Made by a program: the position numbers and the translations under genes
Shown here: positions 9,109-18,770 of the stretch, piece after piece
Numbering within the stretch: position 1 is the stretch's first letter
Layout of the letters: each line of letters begins with the position of its first letter
The notes under the pieces: generated by a model
Seen by the model: the letters and a program-made list of their open reading frames with translations, nothing else
What the model was told of the DNA's origin: nothing
The model's database searches: none
From: Bacteroidota bacterium
GTDB lineage: Bacteria; Bacteroidota; Bacteroidia; AKYH767-A; OLB10
Reading direction: 5' to 3'
Assembly (NCBI GenBank): GCA_019136655.1
Contig: JAGVTU010000026.1
Coordinates: 26,799 to 90,798 of the forward strand
DNA length: 64,000 nucleotides

Positions 9109-10662
9109 TTGAGTAATGATTTAATTATAGACTCAAGCCCATCGGAAGTACGAATTGCCCTTTTAGAAGAAAAAAAACTCGTTGAACTTAACAGCGAAAA
9201 AAGGGACAGAAGTTTTTCGGTAGGCGATATATACCTTGGAAAGGTAAAGAAACTCATGCCTTCGCTCAACGCAGCGTTTGTTGACATTGGCTATGAGAAA
9301 GATGCCTTTTTACATTATCTCGACCTTGGCCCACAGTTTCAGTCGTTGCTGAAATTTGTAAAAGATACTCAGGCAGGCCGTCAAACCGACTCCACGCTTA
9401 ATCAGTTTGAACTTGAAAAAGACATCATCAAAACGGGTAAGATTACCCAGGTGATGAGTTCGGGATTGTGGTTGCCGGTTCAAATTGCCAAAGAACCTAT
9501 CTCTACTAAAGGGCCACGAATTACAACTGAAATTTCAATTGCAGGGCGATATTTTGTTGTTACTCCTTTTTACAATCACGTATCTGTATCATCAAAAATA
9601 AAAAGCCCTGAGGAGCGCAATCGCCTGAAAAGATTAGCGCTTAGCATTAAGCCAAAAAATTTCGGAATTATTGTAAGAACAGTAGCTGAAGGAAAAAAAG
9701 TTGCCGAACTGGATAAAGACATTCAGGATGTGCTGATGCGATGGAATAATTTTTATGAAGCACTTAAAACATCCAAACCCGGACAAAAAGTTTTAGGAGA
9801 AATTGACCGCACTTCATCCATTCTGAGAGATATACTGAATCCCAACTTCAACAATATTTATGTAAACGATCAGGTTCTGTATGACGAAATAAAAACTTAT
9901 CTGCACTCTATTGCACCTGAGCAGGAAGATATCATCAGAATGTTTAAAAATAAGCAACCCATTTTTGAGCATTTTGGTATTGACAAACAAATCAAATCCG
10001 ACTTTGGCAAAACAGTGCCCATGCAAAACAGTGCTTATCTTGTGATAGAGCATACTGAAGCCATGCACGTGATTGATGTGAACAGTGGAGGAAGAAACCG
10101 TGGCGACAGCGACAGTCAGGAAAACAATGCATTTGAAACCAACTGCATGGCAGCTCGCGAAATTGCTCGTCAGCTGCGCCTGCGTGATATGGGCGGCATC
10201 ATTGTCATAGATTTTATTGATATGACAAACCTTGAGCATAAGAAACAACTTTACGAAGTGCTTAAGGAAGTGATGAAGCGTGATACAGCAAGACATACTA
10301 TTTTACCTCCCAGCAAATTCGGTCTTATACAGCTTACCCGCGAAAGAGTAAGGCCTGAAATGAAAATTTCGACCACTGAAAAATGTCCGTCATGCAATGG
10401 CACAGGAGAAATAAGGGCCAGCATTTTGCTGATGGACGAGATTGAAAACAACCTTCGCTATCTTGCAAAAGAACAAAACGAAAGAAAAATAACACTTTGT
10501 GTGCATCCGTTTCTGGAGGCATATATTACGCATGGATTTTATTCATTAAAACTCAAATGGTTTTTTAAATATAAAATCAGGGTTGCTGTTGAAGCAGTTT
10601 CATCATACGCCATTACGCAGTACACTTTTTACAACAAAAAAGGCGAAGAGATAAAAATCTGA
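9109..10662 (+). CDS. rng: Ribonuclease E/G family endoribonuclease
   Basis: An RNase G-type protein of 517 residues from a TTG start at 9109, which gives the expected N-terminus (M/L)SNDLIIDSSPSEVRIALLE. The frame is open to another TTG at 9043, but the extra 22 residues do not resemble the family. The S1 RNA-binding segment lies near residues 35-130 (SVGDIYLGKVKKLMPSLNAAFVDIG). The catalytic core includes HVIDVNSGGRN and the metal-site aspartates in GGIIVIDFIDM, followed by the zinc-link CPSCNGTG. It processes rRNA and initiates mRNA decay. It lacks the long RNase E scaffold tail. It lies 96 nt after the 29-residue basic protein. Confidence 0.95.
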   Translation: MSNDLIIDSSPSEVRIALLEEKKLVELNSEKRDRSFSVGDIYLGKVKKLMPSLNAAFVDIGYEKDAFLHYLDLGPQFQSLLKFVKDTQAGRQTDSTLNQFELEKDIIKTGKITQVMSSGLWLPVQIAKEPISTKGPRITTEISIAGRYFVVTPFYNHVSVSSKIKSPEERNRLKRLALSIKPKNFGIIVRTVAEGKKVAELDKDIQDVLMRWNNFYEALKTSKPGQKVLGEIDRTSSILRDILNPNFNNIYVNDQVLYDEIKTYLHSIAPEQEDIIRMFKNKQPIFEHFGIDKQIKSDFGKTVPMQNSAYLVIEHTEAMHVIDVNSGGRNRGDSDSQENNAFETNCMAAREIARQLRLRDMGGIIVIDFIDMTNLEHKKQLYEVLKEVMKRDTARHTILPPSKFGLIQLTRERVRPEMKISTTEKCPSCNGTGEIRASILLMDEIENNLRYLAKEQNERKITLCVHPFLEAYITHGFYSLKLKWFFKYKIRVAVEAVSSYAITQYTFYNKKGEEIKI

Positions 10663-10808
10663 GTCTGATACTTTGTAGAAAATCATTCACGATCTACTTG
10701 TCGTCTGTATTGTTCTCTTTTATGAGGGAAAAACTAAAATCAAGTACCTTCTCAAAAAGCTTTGAAAGTATTCCTTCTACCCTTCAATGACTACATTTTG
10801 TAATCCAT

Positions 10809-10816
10809 TACATTTG
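10809..10816 (+). promoter_or_regulatory. Candidate -7 promoter element for the DUF885 gene
   Basis: TACATTTG fits TAnnTTTG and stands 23 nt before the ATG at 10840. A second near-match (TACATTTT) lies just upstream, around 10792. No convincing -33 element is seen. Confidence 0.4.
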
Positions 10817-10839
10817 TTACCTCAATTAAAAAATTCTGT

Positions 10840-12597
10840 ATGAAACACTCTCTGTCTTTTTTAATCCTGATTATTCTGATGAATGCCTGCAGCACACCTT
10901 CAACAACTGATACTAATACTGAATTCAACAAACAGTTTGATGATTACAAAAACCGGTTTGTGGAACAGATGTGGGAAATATATCCCATGTGGGCAACAGA
11001 AATCGGATATCACAGGTATGACAGTATCCTTGAAATAAACAATGCTGATTATCGCAATCGCATTTTAAAATTCGCAAAAGAGAACCTCGATTCACTTCAG
11101 GGATTTGATTCCACCAAACTGTCTGACTTGAATAAAATGGATGCAGAAATCATAAAGAATTTTTTGCAGAAGAGTCAATTCAATATCGAAGAATTAAAAT
11201 CGTGGCAGTGGGACCCTTCAGGATACAATGCTAGCGGAAATCTCTCTTACATGCTTTCAGAAAATTACGAACCGCTGAACAACAGAATTATAAATATCGC
11301 TAAGAAGTTAGAACAGATACCGGCATACTACAATGCTGCCAAAGAGAATATTCAAAACCCTTCACCAGAACATTTGCAACTTGCCATCGAGCAGAATACA
11401 GGTGGATTTGAATCATTGGAAGCAACATTAAAAGATTCATTGGCACAAAGCACACTGAGCAGCGATGAAAAAGCAATGGTTGAGTCTCAGATGAAAAATG
11501 CAATGGCTGCTGTCCAGGATTATATTTCTTTTCTGAAAAACTTAAAAAATGAAAATGGCAGAAGCTTCAGACTGGGAAGTGATTTGTACGGTAAGAAATT
11601 CAACCTTGAAATTGAAAGTAGATATACCTATGAACAAATTTACGACTCTGCCATGCAGCGAAAAAAATATCTTCACACGCAGATGGCAACACTTGCAACA
11701 CAACTGTGGCCAAAATATTTTGGAAATACAACCATTCCGGAAGATACTCTGACACTGATCAGTAAGGTGATTGATACGTTATCCATGAATCATGTTAAGC
11801 CGGAAGATTTTCAGTCAACAATAGAAAAACAAATTCCGGAACTTGAGAAATTTGTCACTGGCCATAACCTGATTTATCTCGATCCGTCCAAGCCTTTGAA
11901 AGTAAGAAAAGAACCTGCTTATATGGCAGGAGTTGCGGGCGCTTCGATAAGTGCACCCGGACCCTATGACAAAAACGGAAATACTTATTACAATGTTGGA
12001 TCACTAGCAGGATGGGATGCACAGCGTGCAGAAAGTTATTTGCGTGAGTATAATAATTACACCCTGCAGATTCTGAATATACACGAAGCTGTGCCCGGCC
12101 ATTACACACAACTTGTTTACAGCAACAATTCGCCAAGTATTATCAAATCTCTACTCGGAAATGGTGCCATGATTGAAGGATGGGCAGTGTATGGTGAGTT
12201 GATGATGCTTGAAAATGGATATGGCAACAATGAGCCTGAAATGTGGCTGATGTATTACAAGTGGAATTTAAGAACCGTATGCAATACTTTGCTCGACATA
12301 AGTGTGCACACCCGTAACATGTCTCATGATGAAGCATTACACTTACTTACCAAAGAAGCTTTTCAGCAAAATGCAGAAGCTGAAGGCAAATGGAGAAGAG
12401 TCATGCTCACCAATGTGCAACTGACAAGTTATTATACAGGCTTTAAAGAAATATGCGACCTGCGCGAAGAGTGTAAAAAAATTCAAGGTGATAAATTTAA
12501 TCTGAAAGCGTTTCACGAAAAATTTCTCAGTTATGGCAGTGCCCCTGTTAAACTGATTCGTGCACAAATGTTGGCTGATTTGCAACAACAGAAATAG
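10840..12597 (+). CDS. DUF885 family lipoprotein, putative zinc metallopeptidase
   Basis: A 585-residue exported protein. The N-terminus has a hydrophobic signal ending in a lipobox-like LMNAC, so Cys17 is the probable lipidation site. The family signature HEAVPGHY lies at residues 415-422, with the putative metal ligands His415 and His421 and catalytic Glu416. A downstream EGWAVYGE block supplies the third ligand in related enzymes. DUF885 proteins are thermolysin-fold metallopeptidase-like and many are uncharacterised. The start of the next gene follows 2 nt after the stop, so the pair is translationally linked to the LTA-synthase-like gene. Peptidase activity is inferred from the motif. 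Confidence 0.9.
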   Translation: MKHSLSFLILIILMNACSTPSTTDTNTEFNKQFDDYKNRFVEQMWEIYPMWATEIGYHRYDSILEINNADYRNRILKFAKENLDSLQGFDSTKLSDLNKMDAEIIKNFLQKSQFNIEELKSWQWDPSGYNASGNLSYMLSENYEPLNNRIINIAKKLEQIPAYYNAAKENIQNPSPEHLQLAIEQNTGGFESLEATLKDSLAQSTLSSDEKAMVESQMKNAMAAVQDYISFLKNLKNENGRSFRLGSDLYGKKFNLEIESRYTYEQIYDSAMQRKKYLHTQMATLATQLWPKYFGNTTIPEDTLTLISKVIDTLSMNHVKPEDFQSTIEKQIPELEKFVTGHNLIYLDPSKPLKVRKEPAYMAGVAGASISAPGPYDKNGNTYYNVGSLAGWDAQRAESYLREYNNYTLQILNIHEAVPGHYTQLVYSNNSPSIIKSLLGNGAMIEGWAVYGELMMLENGYGNNEPEMWLMYYKWNLRTVCNTLLDISVHTRNMSHDEALHLLTKEAFQQNAEAEGKWRRVMLTNVQLTSYYTGFKEICDLREECKKIQGDKFNLKAFHEKFLSYGSAPVKLIRAQMLADLQQQK

Positions 12598-12599
12598 CG

Positions 12600-14624
12600 A
12601 TGAATCGTTTCAGTCTGTTTTTAGCAAACATTAAAAAACTTGTCGGTGTTTACGTTACCGGTCTGGTAATTCTGTTTGCAATCAGATTGTTTTTTATGAC
12701 CAGGATTTTTTCGTGGCAGGAAGCCGGTCAGTTCAAATCAGAAATTATTTCAGCTTTTGTTGTCGGGTGGCGGTTTGATACTATGGTGTTGATGTATGGG
12801 TTGGCCTTACCTGTACTGTTGTGTTTAATTGCTTTACTGTTCCGAACTGAAAAAATTCACATTTGGATCAACATCTTCAACATGCAGTACAGCAAATTTA
12901 TACTGTTCGTTTTTACATTGATTGGAATTGTTGATGTTTATTATTTCAATTACTTTCAGTCGCACATCAATGTGCTGGCTTTTGGTTTGTTTGAAGACGA
13001 TACCGCTGCAGTACTTAAATCGGTATGGACAGATTATCCTGTGGTGAAAGTGGTGATTGCACTGTTGATAGCAAGATTTTTAATTCATCGTACAGTCAGA
13101 AGAATATTCAGAAACATACACGCTGACAGTTCAAAAAAAATTCCTTTGGCTCCACTGTGGTCAGTCATTGTATTGGGAGCTTTTTTTCTGGGTATGCGCG
13201 GGTCAGTAGGCACCTTCCCTTTGCAAATAGATGATTCCACTGTTTGCGATAACAGTAATGTAAATCTATTGCCGATAAACGGAGTGTTTGCAATTAAGGA
13301 AGCTTTTATGATGAGGAGCAGACAAATGAGTATTGACGGCAACATTGCTTTCTTAAAAAATATCGGATTCGGTAATGTTCAGTCAGCTGTCACAACTTAT
13401 TTCGATAAACCTGCATCAACAGATCCTTATGAAATTTATTTTGATACCACTGTTGCAAACAATTCTCAAAAGCCATTACCCAATGTAATTTTCTTTCTCA
13501 TGGAAAGCATGAGCAACAACAACCTTTACTATCACAGTCCAACACTAAATTTATACGGAGCACTTGAAAAACATCTGAGCAAGGATATTTTTCTCCGCAA
13601 TTTTTTACCCAGTGGAAACGGTACCATCAACAGTCTGGAAGGCATTATGGTGAATACTCCTATCACCTCTCTGGCACAGTCAGAATTTAACGGTATTTCG
13701 TATTCATCATCAGTGGCACTGCCTTTTGTAAATGCAGGTTATGAAACAACCTTCATTACGGGAGGTAAATTCGGTTGGCGAAATATCAATGAGTTTATTC
13801 CGCATCAATATTTTCAGCATGTTGAAAGCAAGGATAATGTGATGAAAGAAATTCCGGGAGCTACAGAATGTGAATGGGGTGTTTATGATCAATATTTGTT
13901 TGATTATGTGTTTAAGAAACTAAAAGAAGCCAAACGTCCGCAAATGATTTTTGTACTTACCACTACCAACCATACACCGTTTCATCTGCCCGATAATTAC
14001 AAACCTTATACGATAAAACTAACAGCAGAAATAAAATCGAAGTTGCTGACTGATGAAGCTATGGCAGTAAAAAATCTTACTAATCTGCAATATTCCAATG
14101 ACTGTTTAGGGCATTTTATGGATGAGATAAAAGCATCACCATTGGTAAATAATACACTTGTAGCAGCAACCGGTGATCACAACAACCTGATGCTTTTTGA
14201 TTTCAATGATGAGCAGTTGTTTTTTCATCGCAGTGTTCCATTTTATTGTTATATCCCTGATGCGTACAAACCACATGTTCCATTGCATGAATGGGGCTCG
14301 CATAAAGATATTTTTCCTACACTTATCAACCTTTCGTTACCCGGAAGCCGTTATTTTAATTCGGGCGATAATCTTTTTGATACTACAAGCACACCTTCAA
14401 ACATTTTTGCAACCAACTGGATGAGTATGGAAGCAATGAACAGCAGTGGTGCCGTAAAATTTGGTACAGAAGAAAAATATTTCGAATGGAAAGAAAATCA
14501 CTTGTTGGCACCCACCACCACTCCGTCAGAAGATTTAAAAAAACTTATGCAGCGTGCACGTGCACATTATGCAGCTATGGCTTATTTCATTAAAAACGAA
14601 ACCGTGAAGCATCAAAAAAATTAA
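12600..14624 (+). CDS. LTA synthase-like membrane phosphotransferase/sulfatase-fold protein
   Basis: A 674-residue membrane enzyme of the alkaline phosphatase/sulfatase superfamily. About five transmembrane helices occupy residues 1-210. The extracytoplasmic catalytic domain begins near residue 295 with NVIFFLMESMSNNN. Thr342 in SGNGTINSLEG sits where the nucleophile of the LtaS family lies, and DHNN and HEWGSHKD supply further metal ligands. In Gram-negative Bacteroidota these enzymes cannot make Gram-positive lipoteichoic acid; transfer of a phosphoalcohol or phosphoethanolamine group to an envelope glycan or lipid is the likely role. It directly follows the DUF885 lipoprotein gene. Confidence 0.88.
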   Translation: MNRFSLFLANIKKLVGVYVTGLVILFAIRLFFMTRIFSWQEAGQFKSEIISAFVVGWRFDTMVLMYGLALPVLLCLIALLFRTEKIHIWINIFNMQYSKFILFVFTLIGIVDVYYFNYFQSHINVLAFGLFEDDTAAVLKSVWTDYPVVKVVIALLIARFLIHRTVRRIFRNIHADSSKKIPLAPLWSVIVLGAFFLGMRGSVGTFPLQIDDSTVCDNSNVNLLPINGVFAIKEAFMMRSRQMSIDGNIAFLKNIGFGNVQSAVTTYFDKPASTDPYEIYFDTTVANNSQKPLPNVIFFLMESMSNNNLYYHSPTLNLYGALEKHLSKDIFLRNFLPSGNGTINSLEGIMVNTPITSLAQSEFNGISYSSSVALPFVNAGYETTFITGGKFGWRNINEFIPHQYFQHVESKDNVMKEIPGATECEWGVYDQYLFDYVFKKLKEAKRPQMIFVLTTTNHTPFHLPDNYKPYTIKLTAEIKSKLLTDEAMAVKNLTNLQYSNDCLGHFMDEIKASPLVNNTLVAATGDHNNLMLFDFNDEQLFFHRSVPFYCYIPDAYKPHVPLHEWGSHKDIFPTLINLSLPGSRYFNSGDNLFDTTSTPSNIFATNWMSMEAMNSSGAVKFGTEEKYFEWKENHLLAPTTTPSEDLKKLMQRARAHYAAMAYFIKNETVKHQKN

Positions 14625-14629
14625 AACTT

Positions 14630-14887
14630 TCAGCTCTTTTGTGCGGGTTGGCTGAAAAACCTAATAAACGACCATAATGAAACCAATGCCCACACTCCTT
14701 CAAGAATTACAAAAGGCAGATAGTCAATCATGACGGATGCCAGACAAGCCAAAGCAGCCCCAATAAAATTCATCAGGCTATAACTCCAACTCGGGGTAGT
14801 TATTAACCGCATGAGTTGCAACACATAAGCTGCCAGAAGAATAAAAACTCCAGTGAATCCAATCCAGTCTGAAACATTCATATTCAT
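14630..14887 (-). CDS. CBU_0592-like small membrane protein
   Basis: An 85-residue, strongly hydrophobic protein with three helices, at about residues 8-26, 36-54 and 57-77. The pattern WIGFTGVFILLAAYVLQ followed by SWSYSLMNFIGAALAC matches the small CBU_0592 family of bacterial membrane proteins, whose function is not established. It lies convergent to the LTA-synthase-like gene (5 nt apart) and divergent from the PLP enzyme gene. Confidence 0.8.
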   Translation of the reverse strand: MNMNVSDWIGFTGVFILLAAYVLQLMRLITTPSWSYSLMNFIGAALACLASVMIDYLPFVILEGVWALVSLWSFIRFFSQPAQKS

Positions 14888-14955
14888 GATTCTGTTATTT
14901 CTGCAAAAGAAACTGATTTAAAAGTTATATTCGCACCTCCAAAAAAATAGATAAA

Positions 14956-16095
14956 ATGAAATTTGCTACCAAAGCGCTTCATGCCGGAGTAGAACCTGAC
15001 CCGACAACAGGAGCTATAATGACACCTATTTATCAGACTTCAACCTTTGTGCAGGCTTCACCGGGGAACCATAAAGGATATGCATATGCCAGAGGAAAAA
15101 ATCCGACACGTAATCAGCTTGAAAAAAATATTGCTGCTCTCGAAAATGCAAAGTACGGACTGTGTTTCAGCAGCGGAATGGGAGCTGCTGATGCTGTAAT
15201 AAAATTACTTAGACCGGGTGATGAAGTAATTACCGGTGATGATTTGTATGGTGGCACCTACCGTATGTTCACCAAAGTGTTTGCACATTATGGAATAAAA
15301 TTTCATTTCATCAACCTTGCTGATGCTAACAATATAAGCAAATACTTAAACGAAAAAACAAAATTGATATGGGTGGAAACTCCCACCAATCCTACCATGC
15401 AAATTGTGGACATTCAGGCATGCAGTGCAATAGCAAAGAAACATGGATGTATTCTGGCAGTTGACAACACTTTTGCATCGCCTTATCTTCAAAACCCAAT
15501 GGAGTTGGGTGCTGATATTGTCATGCACTCAGTAACCAAATATCTGGGTGGGCACAGCGATGTGGTGATGGGCGCATTGTGCATGAATGATGATAAAATT
15601 TACGAACAACTGGCGTTTATCCATAACTCCTGTGGTGCTACACCGGGGCCTATGGACAGTTTCCTAGTTTTGCGTGGAATAAAAACACTTCATCTGCGCA
15701 TGGAGCGCCATTGTTTCAACGGAAAAAAAATTGCGGAATTTCTCAAATCTCACCCTAAGATAGATAAAGTTTACTGGCCGGGATTTACCGATCACCCGAA
15801 CCATGAAATTGCGAAAAAACAAATGCGCGATTTCGGAGGGATGATTTCATTCGATATAAAAAGCAGAAAAAAAGAAGATGCTTTTAAAATAGCTTCTTCG
15901 GTAAAAGTGTTTTCATTAGCTGAATCTTTGGGCGGAGTAGAGTCATTAATCAATCATCCTGCTACCATGACGCATGCCAGTGTTCCGGCAGAAGAAAGAG
16001 CTCGCGTAGGAGTAACTGATTCGCTATTGAGATTAAGTGTTGGAGTTGAAGACATAGATGATTTGCTGGAAGATTTGAAACAGGCTTTAAGCTAA
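14956..16095 (+). CDS. Cystathionine gamma-synthase/lyase family PLP enzyme
   Basis: A 379-residue fold-type I PLP enzyme of the Cys/Met metabolism family. Lys195 in HSVTKYLGGHSD is the Schiff-base lysine. The phosphate-binding SSGMGAADA (72-80), the VETPTNPTM block (140-148) and AVDNTFASPYLQNP (168-181) are all conserved. The family includes cystathionine gamma-synthase, cystathionine beta- and gamma-lyase and methionine gamma-lyase; sequence alone does not separate them safely. A trans-sulfuration role would fit the riboswitch-controlled metH elsewhere in the window. A near-consensus TATATTCG lies upstream, around 14926. Confidence 0.92.
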   Translation: MKFATKALHAGVEPDPTTGAIMTPIYQTSTFVQASPGNHKGYAYARGKNPTRNQLEKNIAALENAKYGLCFSSGMGAADAVIKLLRPGDEVITGDDLYGGTYRMFTKVFAHYGIKFHFINLADANNISKYLNEKTKLIWVETPTNPTMQIVDIQACSAIAKKHGCILAVDNTFASPYLQNPMELGADIVMHSVTKYLGGHSDVVMGALCMNDDKIYEQLAFIHNSCGATPGPMDSFLVLRGIKTLHLRMERHCFNGKKIAEFLKSHPKIDKVYWPGFTDHPNHEIAKKQMRDFGGMISFDIKSRKKEDAFKIASSVKVFSLAESLGGVESLINHPATMTHASVPAEERARVGVTDSLLRLSVGVEDIDDLLEDLKQALS

Positions 16096-16146
16096 TTTTA
16101 TCTCTGTTTTTAATTAAAATTCAGCATGAAATTAGTCTAAATTTAT

Positions 16147-16154
16147 TACTTTTG
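16147..16154 (+). promoter_or_regulatory. Candidate -7 promoter element of the M43/T9SS protease gene
   Basis: TACTTTTG matches TAnnTTTG exactly. It contains the alternative TTG start codon at 16152, which argues that translation begins later, at the ATG at 16188. Confidence 0.5.
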
Positions 16155-16187
16155 ATTATTCTTATTAATTCATACAATTATATAACA

Positions 16188-18284
16188 ATGAAAAAATTTA
16201 TTACAAGGAATTTATTGATTCTTACAGCCATGACATGGGGTTATGCATCAGCACAAACACATCGTACTCACTGGTGTGCGACTGACGATGTTTGTAATCC
16301 AATAGAAAACAGCGATCCTGTTGTGCAACAACAAAGACAACAGCTGGAAGCATTCACGCAACAATATGTTTCCAGCTTTCAACCAAGTTATTTCCGAACA
16401 ACAGGAACTCCTGTCTATGTAATTCCTGTGGTATTCCATGTGGTACATAACTGGGGGCCTGAAAACATTTCAGACGAACAGATTTATGATGCTATTCGTG
16501 TACTTAATCGTGATTACAATCTGCAAAGAACAGATACTGCAAACATCATTCCTTCGTTTAAGGCATTGAATGCTGATGTACAAATTGAATTCCGGCTGGC
16601 ACATCTTGATCCGTTAGGTAATTGCACCAACGGTATTGATCGCATAGCTTCCACATTAACCTATGACGCTGATGATAATTCCAAATTAAACCCATGGCCT
16701 TATAACAAATATCTCAACATCTGGACTATTAGCAACTTTGGTGCATCACATGCAGGAGCAGCAGCTTATGCCTACAAACCTGGAACAGCACCTGCAGGCA
16801 AAGACGGAATCATTTCATTATCCAATTACGTTGGAAGCATTGGAACAAGCAGCACCACCAATCAATTTACACTGACACATGAAATAGGTCACTGGCTTAA
16901 CCTGAATCACACATGGGGCGGAACAAATCAACCGGGTGTATCTTGCGGTGATGATAATGTTACTGATACGCCCGTTACAAAAGGTTTCACTTCTTGCCCA
17001 CAACCTTCAAATGCAGATATATGTAATCCCGGTATTATCGAAAACTACCAAAACTATATGGATTACAGTTATTGCTATTATATGTTCACATTAGGTCAAA
17101 AAGCAAGAATGTGGGCGGCACTTAACTCACCTATTGGATTCAGAAATCAAGTACATACAGCCTCTAATTTAACTGCCACAGGAACCAATGGCAATGCTAC
17201 AACATGTGTTCCGATTGCAAGTTTTTCATCTATTCAAAAGGTAATATGCGAAGGAGGTGTTGCCAATTTCAATGATGCCAGCGGCAATCTCGATACAGTA
17301 GGAATAACATATTTATGGGATTTCCCGGGAGGAGTGCCATCCAGTTCAACAGATAAAAATCCTACAGGAATTGTTTATCCTACAGCAGGGGCTTATGATG
17401 TTACACTTACCGTAACTTCTTCAGCAGGATTTGATACACATACTGAAATTGAGAATGTAATTGTAAGACCTGCACAAACCAGCCTTACCGTTCCATTTTC
17501 TGAAAGTTTTGAAACAATAACTTTCCCTTCTGCTGACTGGCTGACAGAAAGTGATGATGGTGATGGATGGGAGCTGACTTCAGCTGCTGCACATACAGGA
17601 TTTAATTCTGTAAGCATCAACAATTACAGCGGTAATACTACCAGTTCGAAAGATGTTTTCATCACACCGGGATTCAATCTTACGAATACTACGCAAACCC
17701 AGTTTAAATTTTGGGTGGCATTTGCATTGAAAAACACAGCAGGTTCAGATCAGCTGAAGGTTTATGCATCCAATAACTGCGGTCAGTTATGGAATCTGCG
17801 ACTCACCAAATCAGGTACCGGTTTAGCAACAGTAAGTAATGCAGTTACATCAAACTTTGTACCCACATCAACACAATGGCGTCAGGAAACAGTTAGTCTT
17901 ACATCAGGGCAATATTCTACACGACCCAATGTTTCACTGAAATTTGAATACACAAATGATGTAGGAAACAATATTTATATTGATGACATTAATTTAAGCG
18001 GTGTAGTAGGTATCAACGACTTCCCGTTATCACAGGAAGATGTAACGATTGTACCTAATCCTGCATACGATAAGTCAACAGTGAATTTTGAATTGTCAAA
18101 ACCTGAAAATGTCTTAATTACTGTGGTAGATATGCTCGGTAATGAAGTTCATCGTATTGCTGATGAAAGATTAGATGCTGGCGAATATCAATACGAAGTA
18201 AATACCAAATGGGCAAAAGGAATTTACATGGTGCGTATTACAGCAGGCAATCAAATCATCACTAAAAAATTAGTGGTTCAATAA
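16188..18284 (+). CDS. Secreted M43-type zinc metalloprotease with PKD and T9SS type A sorting domains
   Basis: From the ATG at 16188 the protein has 698 residues and a clean signal peptide (MKKFITRNLLILTAMTWGYASAQ, cleavage after about 22). The open frame extends 12 codons upstream but that part overlaps a promoter element. The zinc motif HEIGHWLNLNH begins at His231, matching the cytophagalysin/pappalysin (M43) HExxHxx(G/N)xxH pattern, followed by the Met-turn region NYMDYSYC. A PKD-like domain lies at about 345-430, then a jelly-roll segment (about 440-610), then a type A sorting domain (about 620-698: VTIVPNPAYDKSTVNFEL to ITKKLVVQ). It should be secreted through T9SS and degrade extracellular protein. 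A hairpin terminator follows at 18298. Confidence 0.92.
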   Translation: MKKFITRNLLILTAMTWGYASAQTHRTHWCATDDVCNPIENSDPVVQQQRQQLEAFTQQYVSSFQPSYFRTTGTPVYVIPVVFHVVHNWGPENISDEQIYDAIRVLNRDYNLQRTDTANIIPSFKALNADVQIEFRLAHLDPLGNCTNGIDRIASTLTYDADDNSKLNPWPYNKYLNIWTISNFGASHAGAAAYAYKPGTAPAGKDGIISLSNYVGSIGTSSTTNQFTLTHEIGHWLNLNHTWGGTNQPGVSCGDDNVTDTPVTKGFTSCPQPSNADICNPGIIENYQNYMDYSYCYYMFTLGQKARMWAALNSPIGFRNQVHTASNLTATGTNGNATTCVPIASFSSIQKVICEGGVANFNDASGNLDTVGITYLWDFPGGVPSSSTDKNPTGIVYPTAGAYDVTLTVTSSAGFDTHTEIENVIVRPAQTSLTVPFSESFETITFPSADWLTESDDGDGWELTSAAAHTGFNSVSINNYSGNTTSSKDVFITPGFNLTNTTQTQFKFWVAFALKNTAGSDQLKVYASNNCGQLWNLRLTKSGTGLATVSNAVTSNFVPTSTQWRQETVSLTSGQYSTRPNVSLKFEYTNDVGNNIYIDDINLSGVVGINDFPLSQEDVTIVPNPAYDKSTVNFELSKPENVLITVVDMLGNEVHRIADERLDAGEYQYEVNTKWAKGIYMVRITAGNQIITKKLVVQ

Positions 18285-18297
18285 GCATTAAAAAACA

Positions 18298-18338
18298 AAC
18301 AAAGCCTGAAACTGCAATATGTGGTTTCAGGCTTTGTT
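18298..18338 (+). terminator. Strong hairpin after the M43/T9SS protease gene
   Basis: AACAAAGCCTGAAAC (18298-18312) and its exact reverse complement (18324-18338) form a 15-bp stem with an 11-nt loop, 13 nt after the stop codon. The T-run after it is weak (TATTA), so it may act as a terminator or as a 3'-end stabiliser. Confidence 0.7.
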
Positions 18339-18356
18339 ATTAGCATTCATAAAAAA

Positions 18357-18770
18357 ATGGCAACTAAAGATTTTTCGACACATCTGACCTATATTGTTTA
18401 TGCACAACCGGAAGAGGTATATGATGCACTTACCAATCCTGCTCTGATGGCACAATGGATTGAAGGTGATTTTGTTTTTGAGTTGAAAGAAAATGGCAAC
18501 ATTGCTTTTTTTGACGGATGGGTAAAAGGTGTACTTGAAGAATTTGTTCCCAACAAAACATTAAGCTATACCTGGAAGCCTAACACCTGGGACAAGAAAA
18601 CAAAACCGAGCATAGTAGATATCCGATTTTCAAAAGCTGCAGCCGGAACACAAGTTGAAATTACACACACTCAATTTCCAAGTGCTGAAGAAGCTTCCAA
18701 ACATCATGAGGGATGGATTACTTATTTTCTTGATCCGTTGAATGATTATTTCATTGCGCGGATGAAATAA
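18357..18770 (+). CDS. SRPBCC/AHSA1-like protein
   Basis: A 137-residue protein from the ATG at 18357 (MATKDFSTHLTYIVYAQPEE). The frame is open 12 codons further upstream but that stretch falls in the terminator hairpin. The fold signature of the AHSA1 (Hsp90 ATPase activator-like) group of START/SRPBCC proteins is visible: YAQPEEVYDALTNPALMAQWI, then a beta-sheet with GWVKGVLEEFVPNKTLSYTW, and a C-terminal helix with HHEGWITYFLDPLNDYF. These proteins form a hydrophobic ligand cavity; the ligand is unknown. It ends exactly where the convergent MoxR-like gene ends. Confidence 0.88.
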   Translation: MATKDFSTHLTYIVYAQPEEVYDALTNPALMAQWIEGDFVFELKENGNIAFFDGWVKGVLEEFVPNKTLSYTWKPNTWDKKTKPSIVDIRFSKAAAGTQVEITHTQFPSAEEASKHHEGWITYFLDPLNDYFIARMK

